From Agromyces agglutinans (GTDB taxonomy: Bacteria > Actinomycetota > Actinomycetes > Actinomycetales > Microbacteriaceae), in contig NZ_WJIF01000003.1 in assembly GCF_009647605.1 (NCBI RefSeq), positions 452,928-516,927 on the forward strand: a DNA stretch of 64,000 bases. The letters run 5' to 3'. The notes under the pieces are model-generated. The model was not told the DNA's origin. It did not search any database and saw only the letters and a program-made list of their open reading frames with translations. The position numbers and the translations under genes were made by a program. The first letter of the stretch is position 1; each line of letters begins with the position of its first letter. Shown one piece after another: positions 33,692-41,775 of the stretch.

Positions 33692-34662
33692 GCGCTGCCT
33701 CTCGCGCGGTACACCTCGCGCAGGAACGCCCCCGCGGGCTTGCCGTACGGGCAGTAGTCGTCGTTCGCCGCGGCATCCGCCTCGGCGTAGAGGCGCGGCG
33801 GCCAGTCCCACAGCATGAAGCCGCGTACCCACGGGCGCGCGTCGCACGCCCGGAACATCGCCTCGTAGTAGCGCAGCTGCGCTTCGCCCGAGGGTGCGCC
33901 GGGCAGGGTCCAGTCGTTCGGGCGGGCGGGCGAGCCCGCGCGCGACGGGCAGCCCGCCTCCATGAAGAGGAAGGGCTTGCCGGATGCCTCGACCGCGCGC
34001 TCGATGCGGTCGAGCTCTGCCTCCCACCGGTCGATCGGGTAGTACCCGCTCGAGGTGACCACGTCGACCGCGTCCCACCAGGTGACGCGGTCCTCCTGGT
34101 ACTTGTCGCAGTTGTAGGTGACGAGGCCCGAGTACACCTCGCGCACGGCCGCGATGAGCGCGCGCCATTCGACCTCGCGGGCGTCGGCGCGCACCATCTC
34201 GCAGCCGATGCAGAGCATCTCGCACCCCTCGGCCTCGGCGATGCGAGCGGCGTGCAGGATGAACTCGCCGTACGACGCGAACCACTCGCCCCACGTCGGC
34301 TCGCCGGGCACATCGTGATCGAAGAACCCGATGTGGGCCCGCCACGTGCCGTCGATCACGTTCACGACCGGCTTCAGGCAGACCTTCAAGCCGAGGGCCT
34401 TCGCCTCGCGGATGCCCCAGACGATCTCGTCGTCGACGAGCCCCGGCGCCCCGCCGAAGAGCACCTCGGTCGACTGCGCGGTCTCCTGCCCGGCCGAGTA
34501 CGCGAGCGCGGTCCAGTTCACGCCGTGCTCGGCCATCAGACGCATCGATTCGGATGCCTCGGGCACGGCCCACGTGCCGTGCACGCCGGTCCAGCCCCAG
34601 GTCATGCCCGCGAGGTAGGGGGCGAGCGCCGCCTGGGCGTCGCCCGCAGCTCGCGCGCTCAT
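33688..34662 (-). CDS. GH113-like endo-beta-1,4-mannanase
   Basis: The 324-residue TIM-barrel glycosidase has IGCEMVRAD carrying the likely acid/base Glu, and FLFMEAGCPS carrying the likely nucleophile Glu, with conserved Trp residues (LWDWPPRLY), as in GH113 mannanases. No signal peptide is seen, so it probably acts inside the cell on imported mannooligosaccharides. It overlaps both neighbours as ATGA, between beta-mannosidase and the kinase. A related TIM-barrel family cannot be ruled out. Confidence 0.78.
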   Translation of the reverse strand: MSARAAGDAQAALAPYLAGMTWGWTGVHGTWAVPEASESMRLMAEHGVNWTALAYSAGQETAQSTEVLFGGAPGLVDDEIVWGIREAKALGLKVCLKPVVNVIDGTWRAHIGFFDHDVPGEPTWGEWFASYGEFILHAARIAEAEGCEMLCIGCEMVRADAREVEWRALIAAVREVYSGLVTYNCDKYQEDRVTWWDAVDVVTSSGYYPIDRWEAELDRIERAVEASGKPFLFMEAGCPSRAGSPARPNDWTLPGAPSGEAQLRYYEAMFRACDARPWVRGFMLWDWPPRLYAEADAAANDDYCPYGKPAGAFLREVYRARGSA

Positions 34663-37277
34663 CCGGCCACCAACTGGTTGGCCGAGCGCAGCACGCGCTG
34701 GTCGGCGAGCGCCGCCGCGTCGAGCGTTCCGGCATCGCCGCCGTGCCGTACGAGGAACCGCGCCGTCTCACCCGGCAGCAGGGTGACGAGCCCGTCCTCG
34801 GTGTACGCCTCACCCACCGCGGTCGACTTGTCGACAAGTCCACCCGATTCCCCACTACCCACCGCCGGATCGAGCAACTTGTCTACCCGCAACTTGTCTA
34901 CAAGTAGACAGAGGTCCCTCACGAGGTTCCCCGCCGTGACGAGCACCGCGGTGCCGCCGTCGGCGGGGGCGGTCTCGACCGACAACCGGGCGGACTCGAG
35001 CCGGGAGTCGCGCGGCTCCGCGAAGAACCAGAGGCCCCGCTCGCCGCTCGCCGCAACCGTCGCCGTCACGAGTTCGGCCGAGGCATCCCCCGGCGTCGCG
35101 ATGTCGGCCGCGATCGCGACGGTGGCGTTGCCGTACGGCTCGACCTCGAACGGCACCGACCGCTCGGCGAGCACCGCGCCGTCGAAGGAGAGCCGCCGCA
35201 CGACGAGCTCGCCCGGCCACGGCGCATCCGTGTCGTTGCCGATGACGGCGGCCAGCCCGCCGTCGCGCGGTTGCACGCTCACGACCCGCGGCGCGAACGC
35301 CGCGCGGATACCGTGCCACAGCGGCTTCAGCCGCTCGTCGCCGTCGATCGCGGCCCACGACGTGACCGGCCAGCAGTCGTTGAGCTGCCAGACGACGGCG
35401 CCCATCGTGTGCGGCGCCCACGAGCGGAAGTGCTCGAGCGCGAAGCGCACCGCGTTCGCCTGGTTGAGCTGCATCGCCCAGTGCCAGGTCTCCATGTCGG
35501 CGGGCACGCGGAAGTGCGGCAGCAGCCCGTTGGTGAGCTTGACGTTGCCCTCCATGGCCTTCTGGTGCACGATCATGCCGGGCGACTCGGGCGTCAGCGG
35601 GTCATCCGACACCGACCGCACGAGCGTCGACCACGCCGGCGGGCCCTGCCAGCCGAACTCGGCGACGAACCGCGGCCGGTGATCGTGGTAGGTCAGCCAG
35701 TCCTGCCGGTTCCACTGCTCCCAGAGGTGCATCGTGCCGTGGGGTTCGGCGTTCGGGTGCTCGCCGTTCGGGCTGAACGGGCTGCCCGGCGAGTACGGCA
35801 CGTGCGTGGCCAGCTCGGCCACGAGCCGCGGGAACAGGTCGTGGTAGTAGTACGCTCCCCAGGTCTTGCCATCCAGGTACTGCTTCCAGCCCCAGTCCTC
35901 GTAGCCCCAGAGGTTCTCGTTGTTGCCGGTGAGCAGCACGAGCGACGGGTGCGATGCCAGGCGCACGATCTGCTCGCGCGCCTCGGCCTCGACCTCGCTG
36001 CGCAGCGGCTCCTCCTCGGGGTACGCGGCGCACGCGAAGAGGAAGTCCTGCCACGTCAGCAGGCCGAGCTCGTCGCAGAGGTCGTAGAAGTCCTCCGACT
36101 CGTAGATGCCGCCGCCCCACACGCGCACGAGGTTGAGGTTCGCGGCGACGGCCTGGCGCAGCCGGCGTTCGTAGCGGGCGCGGTCGACACGCACGGGCAG
36201 CGCGTCGTCGGGAATCCAGTTGACGCCCTTCACGAAGATCGGCCGGTCGTTCACGACGAGCGTGAACGGCGTGCCCTCGGCATCGGGCTCGGTGTCCCAG
36301 CGCACGGTGCGGAAGCCGACGACGCGGTGCGTCGCGTCGAGCGTGTGCGGGCCGTCGCCGTGCAGCCGGACGTCGACGACGTACCTCGGCTGGCCGCCGT
36401 GGCCGACCGGCCACCAGCGCTCGGCCTTCGGCAGCGCGAGCGTCACGCGCGCGCGGTCGCCCTCGACGTCGTCCATCGCCGACGGCAGCGGGCCGTCACC
36501 GAGCCCGGGCCCGGCCACCGCGACGCTCACGAACGGAGCCCTCGCCACGGCATCCGTCGCGCCGGCACCCGCCGAAGCGGCATCCGTCGCCCATTCGATG
36601 GTCACGTCCACGTCGATCGTGCCGCCGTCGCCGTCGGGCGTCGCGACCACGCGCGCCTCGGCGAGGCGCGCCGTCGACCACGACTCGAGCCGCACGGGCC
36701 GCCAGATGCCGCTCGTGTAGGTCGCGATGCCCCAGTCCCAGCCGAAGTTGCACGCCGACTTGCGGATCGCCTCGTACGGCAGCGGATACGGCCGCGGGCG
36801 CGCGCCGAACTCGAGGCTCTGGGCGTTCGCGTACCGAACGGGCGACCGGAACGCGACCTCGAGCGTGTTCTCGCCCTCGGCCAGCACGTCGCGCACGTCG
36901 ACCCGGTACGAGCGGTGCTGGTTCGCCGCCTCGAGCACGACGCGGCCGTTGAGCCGCACCGTCGCGACCGTGTCGAGCCCGTCGAAGACGAGGTCGTGCC
37001 GCTCGTGCCCGTCGGGCCGCCAGTCGAACGTCGTCTCGTAGGTCCAGTCGACCTGGCCGATCCAGGCGAGCAGCGACTCGTGGTCGTCGAGGTACGGGTC
37101 GGGGATGAGGTCGGCCGCGAGCAGGTCGGTGTGCACGCAGCCGGGCACGGTCGCGGGCACGGCGGCGCCGGTCGCGTCGCCCGATAGCGCGTCGGCGAGG
37201 GCGGCGGGCACCGGCCCGGCGGCGGCGCGCAGGCGCCAGCCGTCGTGAAGGTCGCGGCGGGAGAGGGGCAGGGTCAC
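34659..37277 (-). CDS. GH2 beta-mannosidase with in-frame repeat insertion
   Basis: The 872-residue exo-beta-mannosidase has an N-terminal jelly-roll domain (FDGLDTVATVRLNG, SACNFGWDWG), an Ig-like domain, the TIM barrel with GGIYESEDFYDLCDELG and LTGNNENLWG holding the acid/base Glu, FVAEFGWQGPP with the nucleophile Glu, and C-terminal Ig-like domains. GTG 37277 overlaps the permease stop as GTGA. Near the C-terminus (residues about 790-820) sits an A/T-richer segment encoding three VDK motifs, with codons such as GTA and AGT that are rare in its neighbours; it looks inserted. No signal peptide; presumably cytosolic. Confidence 0.92.
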   Translation of the reverse strand: MTLPLSRRDLHDGWRLRAAAGPVPAALADALSGDATGAAVPATVPGCVHTDLLAADLIPDPYLDDHESLLAWIGQVDWTYETTFDWRPDGHERHDLVFDGLDTVATVRLNGRVVLEAANQHRSYRVDVRDVLAEGENTLEVAFRSPVRYANAQSLEFGARPRPYPLPYEAIRKSACNFGWDWGIATYTSGIWRPVRLESWSTARLAEARVVATPDGDGGTIDVDVTIEWATDAASAGAGATDAVARAPFVSVAVAGPGLGDGPLPSAMDDVEGDRARVTLALPKAERWWPVGHGGQPRYVVDVRLHGDGPHTLDATHRVVGFRTVRWDTEPDAEGTPFTLVVNDRPIFVKGVNWIPDDALPVRVDRARYERRLRQAVAANLNLVRVWGGGIYESEDFYDLCDELGLLTWQDFLFACAAYPEEEPLRSEVEAEAREQIVRLASHPSLVLLTGNNENLWGYEDWGWKQYLDGKTWGAYYYHDLFPRLVAELATHVPYSPGSPFSPNGEHPNAEPHGTMHLWEQWNRQDWLTYHDHRPRFVAEFGWQGPPAWSTLVRSVSDDPLTPESPGMIVHQKAMEGNVKLTNGLLPHFRVPADMETWHWAMQLNQANAVRFALEHFRSWAPHTMGAVVWQLNDCWPVTSWAAIDGDERLKPLWHGIRAAFAPRVVSVQPRDGGLAAVIGNDTDAPWPGELVVRRLSFDGAVLAERSVPFEVEPYGNATVAIAADIATPGDASAELVTATVAASGERGLWFFAEPRDSRLESARLSVETAPADGGTAVLVTAGNLVRDLCLLVDKLRVDKLLDPAVGSGESGGLVDKSTAVGEAYTEDGLVTLLPGETARFLVRHGGDAGTLDAAALADQRVLRSANQLVAG
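34825..34840. repeat. 16-bp perfect palindrome inside the beta-mannosidase gene
   Basis: GACTTGTCGACAAGTC is its own reverse complement. It encodes a LVDKS segment on the minus strand and is much more AT-rich than the surrounding codons. It forms one end of the putative inserted segment. Confidence 0.8.
34875..34910. repeat. Direct and inverted repeats inside the beta-mannosidase gene
   Basis: CAACTTGTCTAC occurs at 34875-34886 and again at 34890-34901, a 15-base period. TGTCTAC-AA-GTAGACA (34895-34910) is a perfect inverted repeat. Together with the palindrome 35 bases away they share the core CTTGTC(T/G)AC. Confidence 0.8.
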
Positions 37278-38146
37278 TTCACGGCTCCGGAGGTCAGGCC
37301 CTTGTAGATCCAGCGTTGCAGCAGGACGAAGGCGATGATCGTGGGGACGATGACGAGGATGGTGCCGGCCGCGATGACCTCCCACTGCGCGCCGAACGGT
37401 CCCTTGAACCGGAACAGCGACGTGGAGATGAGCCCCTCGGACGGCAGGTAGAGGAAGGGCATGTAGAACTCGTTGTAGACCGCGATGCCCTTGATGATCA
37501 CGACGGTCGCGATCGCGGGCTTCAGCAGCGGCAGGATGATGCGCCAGTAGATCGTCCACCGGTTCGCGCCGTCGATCATCGCGGCCTCGTCGAGCGAGAG
37601 CGGGATCGCCTGCATGAACTGGATGAAGAGGTAGATGGCGATGATGTCGGTGCCCATGAAGAGCAGGATCAGCGCGGCCTTCGTGTCGTAGAGCCCGAGC
37701 CCGTTGACGAGCTGGAACGTCGCGACCTGGCTCGTCACGCTCGGGATCAGCGTCGCGACGAGGAAGAGCCCGAAGATCAACTTCTTGCCGCGGAACGCGA
37801 ACCGGTCGAGCGCGTACGCGCACATCGTGCCGAGCAGGATCGTGCCGATCAGCGAGATCACGAGCACCACGAGGGTGTTGAAGAAGCCCTCGAGCATCTC
37901 GCCGCTCGTGAACGCCGTCACGAAGTTCTCGAAGTTCAGCCAGTTCGACGGCGGGTCGAACGGCCCCGTCTGCCCGTACTCCTGGCTCGTCTTGAGGCTC
38001 GCGATGAGCACCACCGACAGCGGCAGCAGCGTCACCAGCACGGCGATGCCGAGGCTGAGGTACTTGGCGGTCGTCGCGCTGAGCCCGCGGATCCGGGCGC
38101 CCGGTGTGAGGCCGGAACGGCGGTCGCGCGCGGTCAGGGTGCTCAT
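37274..38146 (-). CDS. Sugar ABC transporter permease, MalG type (mannan locus)
   Basis: The 290-residue permease has six predicted helices and the EAA loop LSLDEAAMIDGANRWTIYWR near residue 187. It overlaps the MalF-type permease as ATGA and the beta-mannosidase as GTGA, so import and hydrolysis are translationally linked. The likely cargo is a mannooligosaccharide. No ATPase gene is present in this operon. Confidence 0.9.
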   Translation of the reverse strand: MSTLTARDRRSGLTPGARIRGLSATTAKYLSLGIAVLVTLLPLSVVLIASLKTSQEYGQTGPFDPPSNWLNFENFVTAFTSGEMLEGFFNTLVVLVISLIGTILLGTMCAYALDRFAFRGKKLIFGLFLVATLIPSVTSQVATFQLVNGLGLYDTKAALILLFMGTDIIAIYLFIQFMQAIPLSLDEAAMIDGANRWTIYWRIILPLLKPAIATVVIIKGIAVYNEFYMPFLYLPSEGLISTSLFRFKGPFGAQWEVIAAGTILVIVPTIIAFVLLQRWIYKGLTSGAVK

Positions 38147-39138
38147 GTCAGGTCCACCTTCTCGTCGGGGAACACCTTGCGCTGGATCCACGTGACGATC
38201 AGGACGATGACGAGGAGCACCACCGCCATGGCCGACGCGAGTCCGACGTTGCGGAAGTTGAATGCGGTCGAGATCGTCTCGATGACGAACGTGCTCGAGC
38301 CGTTCGCGCCGCCCGTCATGATGAACGGCACCTCGAAGACGCTGAGGCTGCCCGCGATCGCCAGGATGAACGAGAGGCCGACCACCCGGCGGATGCCGGG
38401 GAAGATGATCGCCCAGAACTGCTGCCAGCGGTTCGCGCCGTCGAGTTCGGCCGCCTCGTAGATGTCGTGCGGGATCGACTGGATCGCGCCGAGGAACAGC
38501 ACGAAGTTCAGGCCCGTGTACCGCCACACCGAGGTCGCCGCGAGCGACGTGTTGACGATGTCGGGGTCGCCCAGCCAGTGCGGCGGGTCGCTCATGCCGA
38601 ACCAGCCGAGCACCGTGTCGAGCGTGCCGCCGGGCTGGAAGAGGTAGAGGAAGACGAAGCCGATGGCGACGCCGTTGATCAGGTAGGGGAAGAACAGCAC
38701 GCCCTTGAAGAAGTTCGCGAACCGCGTGCTGAAGCTCAGCAGCGCCGCGAAATACAGCGCGATCGCCATCTGCACGAACGACGCCGCGAAGTAGTAGAGG
38801 CTCACGCCGAAGACGCTGAAGATGCGCGGGTTGGTGAACACCTCGACGTAGTTGTCGAACCCGATGAAGGTCTTGGTGAGGTCGAGCCCGTCCCAGTCGG
38901 TGAGGCTGTAGTACACCAGGTTGACGGCCGGCCAGTAGGTGAACAGGAGCAGCAGTCCCACCGCCCCGGCCACGAAGAGCCAAGGGGTGAGGTGCCGCAT
39001 GATGGGCCGGCGCGCCACCCCGCCGGCCGCCCGGTCGCCGGCTCCGCGGGGTGCCCCGCGGAACCGGCGACCTGCTGCCGGCACGGTGACGGCGGCGCGT
39101 GTGTCCGCCGGAGCGGTATCGACTGCCGTGTTCGTCAT
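38143..39138 (-). CDS. Sugar ABC transporter permease, MalF type (mannan locus)
   Basis: The 331-residue permease has a long charged N-terminal tail (about 1-48), then six predicted helices. The EAA-like loop DIYEAAELDGANRWQQFWA lies near residue 243. Start ATG 39138 lies 24 bases after the binding-protein stop. An internal Met at RRPIMRHLTPW would shorten the tail but lacks a ribosome site. Confidence 0.9.
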   Translation of the reverse strand: MTNTAVDTAPADTRAAVTVPAAGRRFRGAPRGAGDRAAGGVARRPIMRHLTPWLFVAGAVGLLLLFTYWPAVNLVYYSLTDWDGLDLTKTFIGFDNYVEVFTNPRIFSVFGVSLYYFAASFVQMAIALYFAALLSFSTRFANFFKGVLFFPYLINGVAIGFVFLYLFQPGGTLDTVLGWFGMSDPPHWLGDPDIVNTSLAATSVWRYTGLNFVLFLGAIQSIPHDIYEAAELDGANRWQQFWAIIFPGIRRVVGLSFILAIAGSLSVFEVPFIMTGGANGSSTFVIETISTAFNFRNVGLASAMAVVLLVIVLIVTWIQRKVFPDEKVDLT

Positions 39139-39161
39139 GATCGTCCCGGATGCTTCCGGCG

Positions 39162-40475
39162 TCAGCCGGCGAGCTTCTCGACCGAGGCGCCCCAGCGCTC
39201 GTTGAGTTCGGCGAAGTAGCTGTCCTTGTCGCCCTCGGCGGCGCCGCGCGCGATGTCGACCATCTTCTGGCGGTAGAGCTGGCCCCACAGGTCGATCTGC
39301 GAGTCGTTCGAGACGTCGCTGAGCAGGCTCTCCTTGCCGGCGGGTGCCGGATTGACCTCGAACAGCTCGACGCCGTTCTCGGTGAAGCCCGAGAGGTTGT
39401 CGGGCAGCGGCTTCTCGGTGACGGTCGAGATCATGCCCTGCGTCTCGGTGAACCCGGAGTCCTCGATGAGCCACTGGATCCACGCCCACGCGGCGGCCTT
39501 CGACGTGGAGTGCTTGCTCACGCCGAGGTTGTAGTCGCCGCCGATGAGCGAGTACTGGGTGCCGTCGAGGTTCGACGGGAACGCCATGTAGCCAATGTCG
39601 TCGGCGGAGGCGCCGTTGTCTTCAGCGGCGGCCTGCATCTGCGAGATCGCCCACGAGCCGAGCGTCATCGCGCCGATCTTGCCCGTAGCGATGTCGACCT
39701 TGGACTGCTCCCAGTTGGTGGTCAGCGGGTCCTCTTCGGTGAGGCCTGCGGCGACCGACTCGTACAGCAGCGAGTCGATGGCGTAGATGTCGCTGCCCTC
39801 GGTCCAGGGCGCCGGGTCCTCGGCCATGTCGATGCCCGCGTCGGGGTTGTTCGTGATGGAGCCGAGGTTGCTGAACGACTGCGAGAGCGGCCAGCCGTCC
39901 TTGTAGTTCGTGTAGAGCGGGATCGCGTCGGTGTTGTCCTTGACCTTCTGCAGCGCGGCGAGCCATTCGGCCTCGCTCGTCGGCAGCTCGGTGACGCCGG
40001 CCTCCTCGAAGACGCGCTTGTTGTAGAGCACGCCCTGCGCGTTGCCGCCGATGGCGAGGCCGTACTGGGTGCCCTCGTAGGTGTGCGTGGTGAGGAACCG
40101 GTAGGTGTCCTCGAAGTCGGCGGTCTCGCCGAGCGGCTCGAGGAACTGCTCGAACTGGCTGGGCTGCATCGTGGGGATGCCGATGACGTCGCCGTAGTTC
40201 GTGCTCGAGAGGCGCGTCTTCATCTCGCCCTCGTAGTCGGTGATGCCCTCGAACTCGATGTTCACGTCGGGGTGGAGCTTCTGGAACTCCTTCTCGTACT
40301 CGTCGAACGTGCCGTCCTCGACGAGGTCGGTGCGCCAGGTGACGACCGTGATGTCGCCCTTCACCTCACCGTCGATCGTGTTCGACGCGTCGTCAGCGCC
40401 GCCAGCCGAGCACCCGCTGAGCGCGAGTCCGGCGACGGCGAGGAGCGCGAAACCCGCCACTGCCTTCTTTGCCAT
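39162..40475 (-). CDS. Extracellular solute-binding lipoprotein (mannan locus)
   Basis: The 437-residue family 1 binding protein has a short signal with lipobox LALSGC (Cys22), so it is lipid-anchored. YNKRVFEEAGVTELP and the aromatic-rich clefts suit oligosaccharide binding. AAGGAG lies ten bases before the ATG. It is the first gene of the leftward mannan operon and diverges from lacI; two palindromes lie upstream. Compared with neighbours its composition is rich in Asp/Glu/Gly/Ser, as is normal for exported proteins. Confidence 0.92.
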   Translation of the reverse strand: MAKKAVAGFALLAVAGLALSGCSAGGADDASNTIDGEVKGDITVVTWRTDLVEDGTFDEYEKEFQKLHPDVNIEFEGITDYEGEMKTRLSSTNYGDVIGIPTMQPSQFEQFLEPLGETADFEDTYRFLTTHTYEGTQYGLAIGGNAQGVLYNKRVFEEAGVTELPTSEAEWLAALQKVKDNTDAIPLYTNYKDGWPLSQSFSNLGSITNNPDAGIDMAEDPAPWTEGSDIYAIDSLLYESVAAGLTEEDPLTTNWEQSKVDIATGKIGAMTLGSWAISQMQAAAEDNGASADDIGYMAFPSNLDGTQYSLIGGDYNLGVSKHSTSKAAAWAWIQWLIEDSGFTETQGMISTVTEKPLPDNLSGFTENGVELFEVNPAPAGKESLLSDVSNDSQIDLWGQLYRQKMVDIARGAAEGDKDSYFAELNERWGASVEKLAG

Positions 40476-40550
40476 GTGTGTACTCCTTGTCAGTTCACCC
40501 TTGAACGCCGCCCGCCTCAGGATGCGAACGCGTCGCCAGATTAGGGGCAC

Positions 40551-40562
40551 GAGAGCGCTCTC
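40551..40562. promoter_or_regulatory. LacI-type operator
   Basis: GAGAGCGCTCTC is a perfect 12-bp palindrome with the central CG typical of LacI/PurR-family sites, 76 bases upstream of the binding-protein start in the divergent region. Confidence 0.7.
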
Positions 40563-40574
40563 CGCAATGATGAT

Positions 40575-40586
40575 GACAACGCTGTC
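40575..40586. promoter_or_regulatory. Second, weaker LacI-type operator
   Basis: GACAACGCTGTC keeps the central CG and symmetrical GACA/TGTC ends of the first operator, 24 bases (centre to centre) away, about two helical turns. Confidence 0.5.
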
Positions 40587-40749
40587 CGATCGGCATCGAG
40601 AATCTCGAATCGATACGAATCTGCGTTTCAACCGGGATTTCTCAAGCACTGGATGTCGCAACCTGTCCGCGAATGTCTCGTGAATGTCCGACGTTGGACA
40701 CCGGCCGCATCGCGTTGCTAGGCTCGCGGCATCGACGAAGGGGCCGAGC

Positions 40750-41775
40750 ATGTCGGGGCAACAGCAACGAGCCACGCTCGACGACGTGGCTCGTCTGGCC
40801 GGGGTCAGTTCGAAGACCGTGTCACGGGTGTTCGCCGACCGTGAGCTCGTCTCCCCCGCGACCGTCGAACGGGTGCTCACCGCGGCGAAGCGCCTGCGGT
40901 TCCGCCCGAACTCGCTCGCCCGCAACCTCCGCCGCGGTGGGTCGACGAACACGATCGGGTTCATCATGGGCGAGCTCGGCAACCCCTTCTACTACAAGGT
41001 CGCGGCCGGCATCGAGCAGGAACTGGCGCGAAACGGGCACGCCCTGCTCGTCGCGACCACCGACGACACCCCCGATGGCGAAGAACGCGTGGCGGACGCC
41101 CTCCTCGCCCAGCGCATCGGCGCGCTCCTGCTCATCCCCGTGGCCGACGACCAGTCCTACCTCGAGGGCGAGCGTCATCTCGGCACTCCCGTGATCGCCA
41201 TCGACCGCCCGGCCCGCAACCTCGTGGCCGACGCGCTCGTGCTCGAGAACCACCGCGGCGCGTTCGAGGCCACCTCACGGCTGCTCGCGCTCGGGCACCG
41301 CCGGATCGCGTACGCCTGCAACCCGGCCGCCGTCTACACGCAGGCCGAGCGCGTGCGCGGGTACCGCGACGCGATGGCGGCCGCCGGCATCCACGACACC
41401 CATCGCTGGGAGCGGCTCGTCGACGACCGCAGCGCGGCGCCCGAGCAGTTGGTCGCCGATCTGTTCGCGCGCGACGACGCACCGACCGCGATCATCACGG
41501 GCAACAACCGCATGACCATCGGGGCCCTCAGGGCGTTCCGCGCGCGGGGCGACGCCGACGCCATCGCGCTCATCGGGTTCGACGACTTCGACACCGCCGA
41601 CGTGCTCGGCGTGAGCGTCATCTCGTACGATCCGGTCGCTCTCGGCCGCCAGGCCGCCCGGCTCGCGCTCGAGCGCATCGGCGAACCGGCCGGATTCACC
41701 AAGCAGATCGAACTGCCGACCTGGCTGGTCGAACGCGGCACCGGCGAACGACCGCCGGCGGAAGGAGCCCAGTGA
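40750..41775 (+). CDS. LacI family transcriptional regulator of the mannan locus
   Basis: The 341-residue repressor has the N-terminal helix-turn-helix ATLDDVARLAGVSSKTVSRVF, the hinge FRPNSLARNLRRGG, and a periplasmic-binding-like sugar domain (about 68-330, with GFIMGELGNPFYYKV and IGFDDFDTADVLG). ATG 40750 is preferred over 40684, which would add 22 residues ahead of the DNA-binding domain. It diverges from the ABC operon and overlaps the alpha-galactosidase start as GTGA, so it likely controls both directions through the palindromes between. Confidence 0.9.
   Translation: MSGQQQRATLDDVARLAGVSSKTVSRVFADRELVSPATVERVLTAAKRLRFRPNSLARNLRRGGSTNTIGFIMGELGNPFYYKVAAGIEQELARNGHALLVATTDDTPDGEERVADALLAQRIGALLLIPVADDQSYLEGERHLGTPVIAIDRPARNLVADALVLENHRGAFEATSRLLALGHRRIAYACNPAAVYTQAERVRGYRDAMAAAGIHDTHRWERLVDDRSAAPEQLVADLFARDDAPTAIITGNNRMTIGALRAFRARGDADAIALIGFDDFDTADVLGVSVISYDPVALGRQAARLALERIGEPAGFTKQIELPTWLVERGTGERPPAEGAQ

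Noticed and set aside
34659..37277. Frameshift or pseudogene status for the beta-mannosidase because of its odd C-terminal segment
   Set aside because: The frame is open throughout, both catalytic Glu segments are present, and the segment length keeps the reading frame, so it is treated as an insertion.
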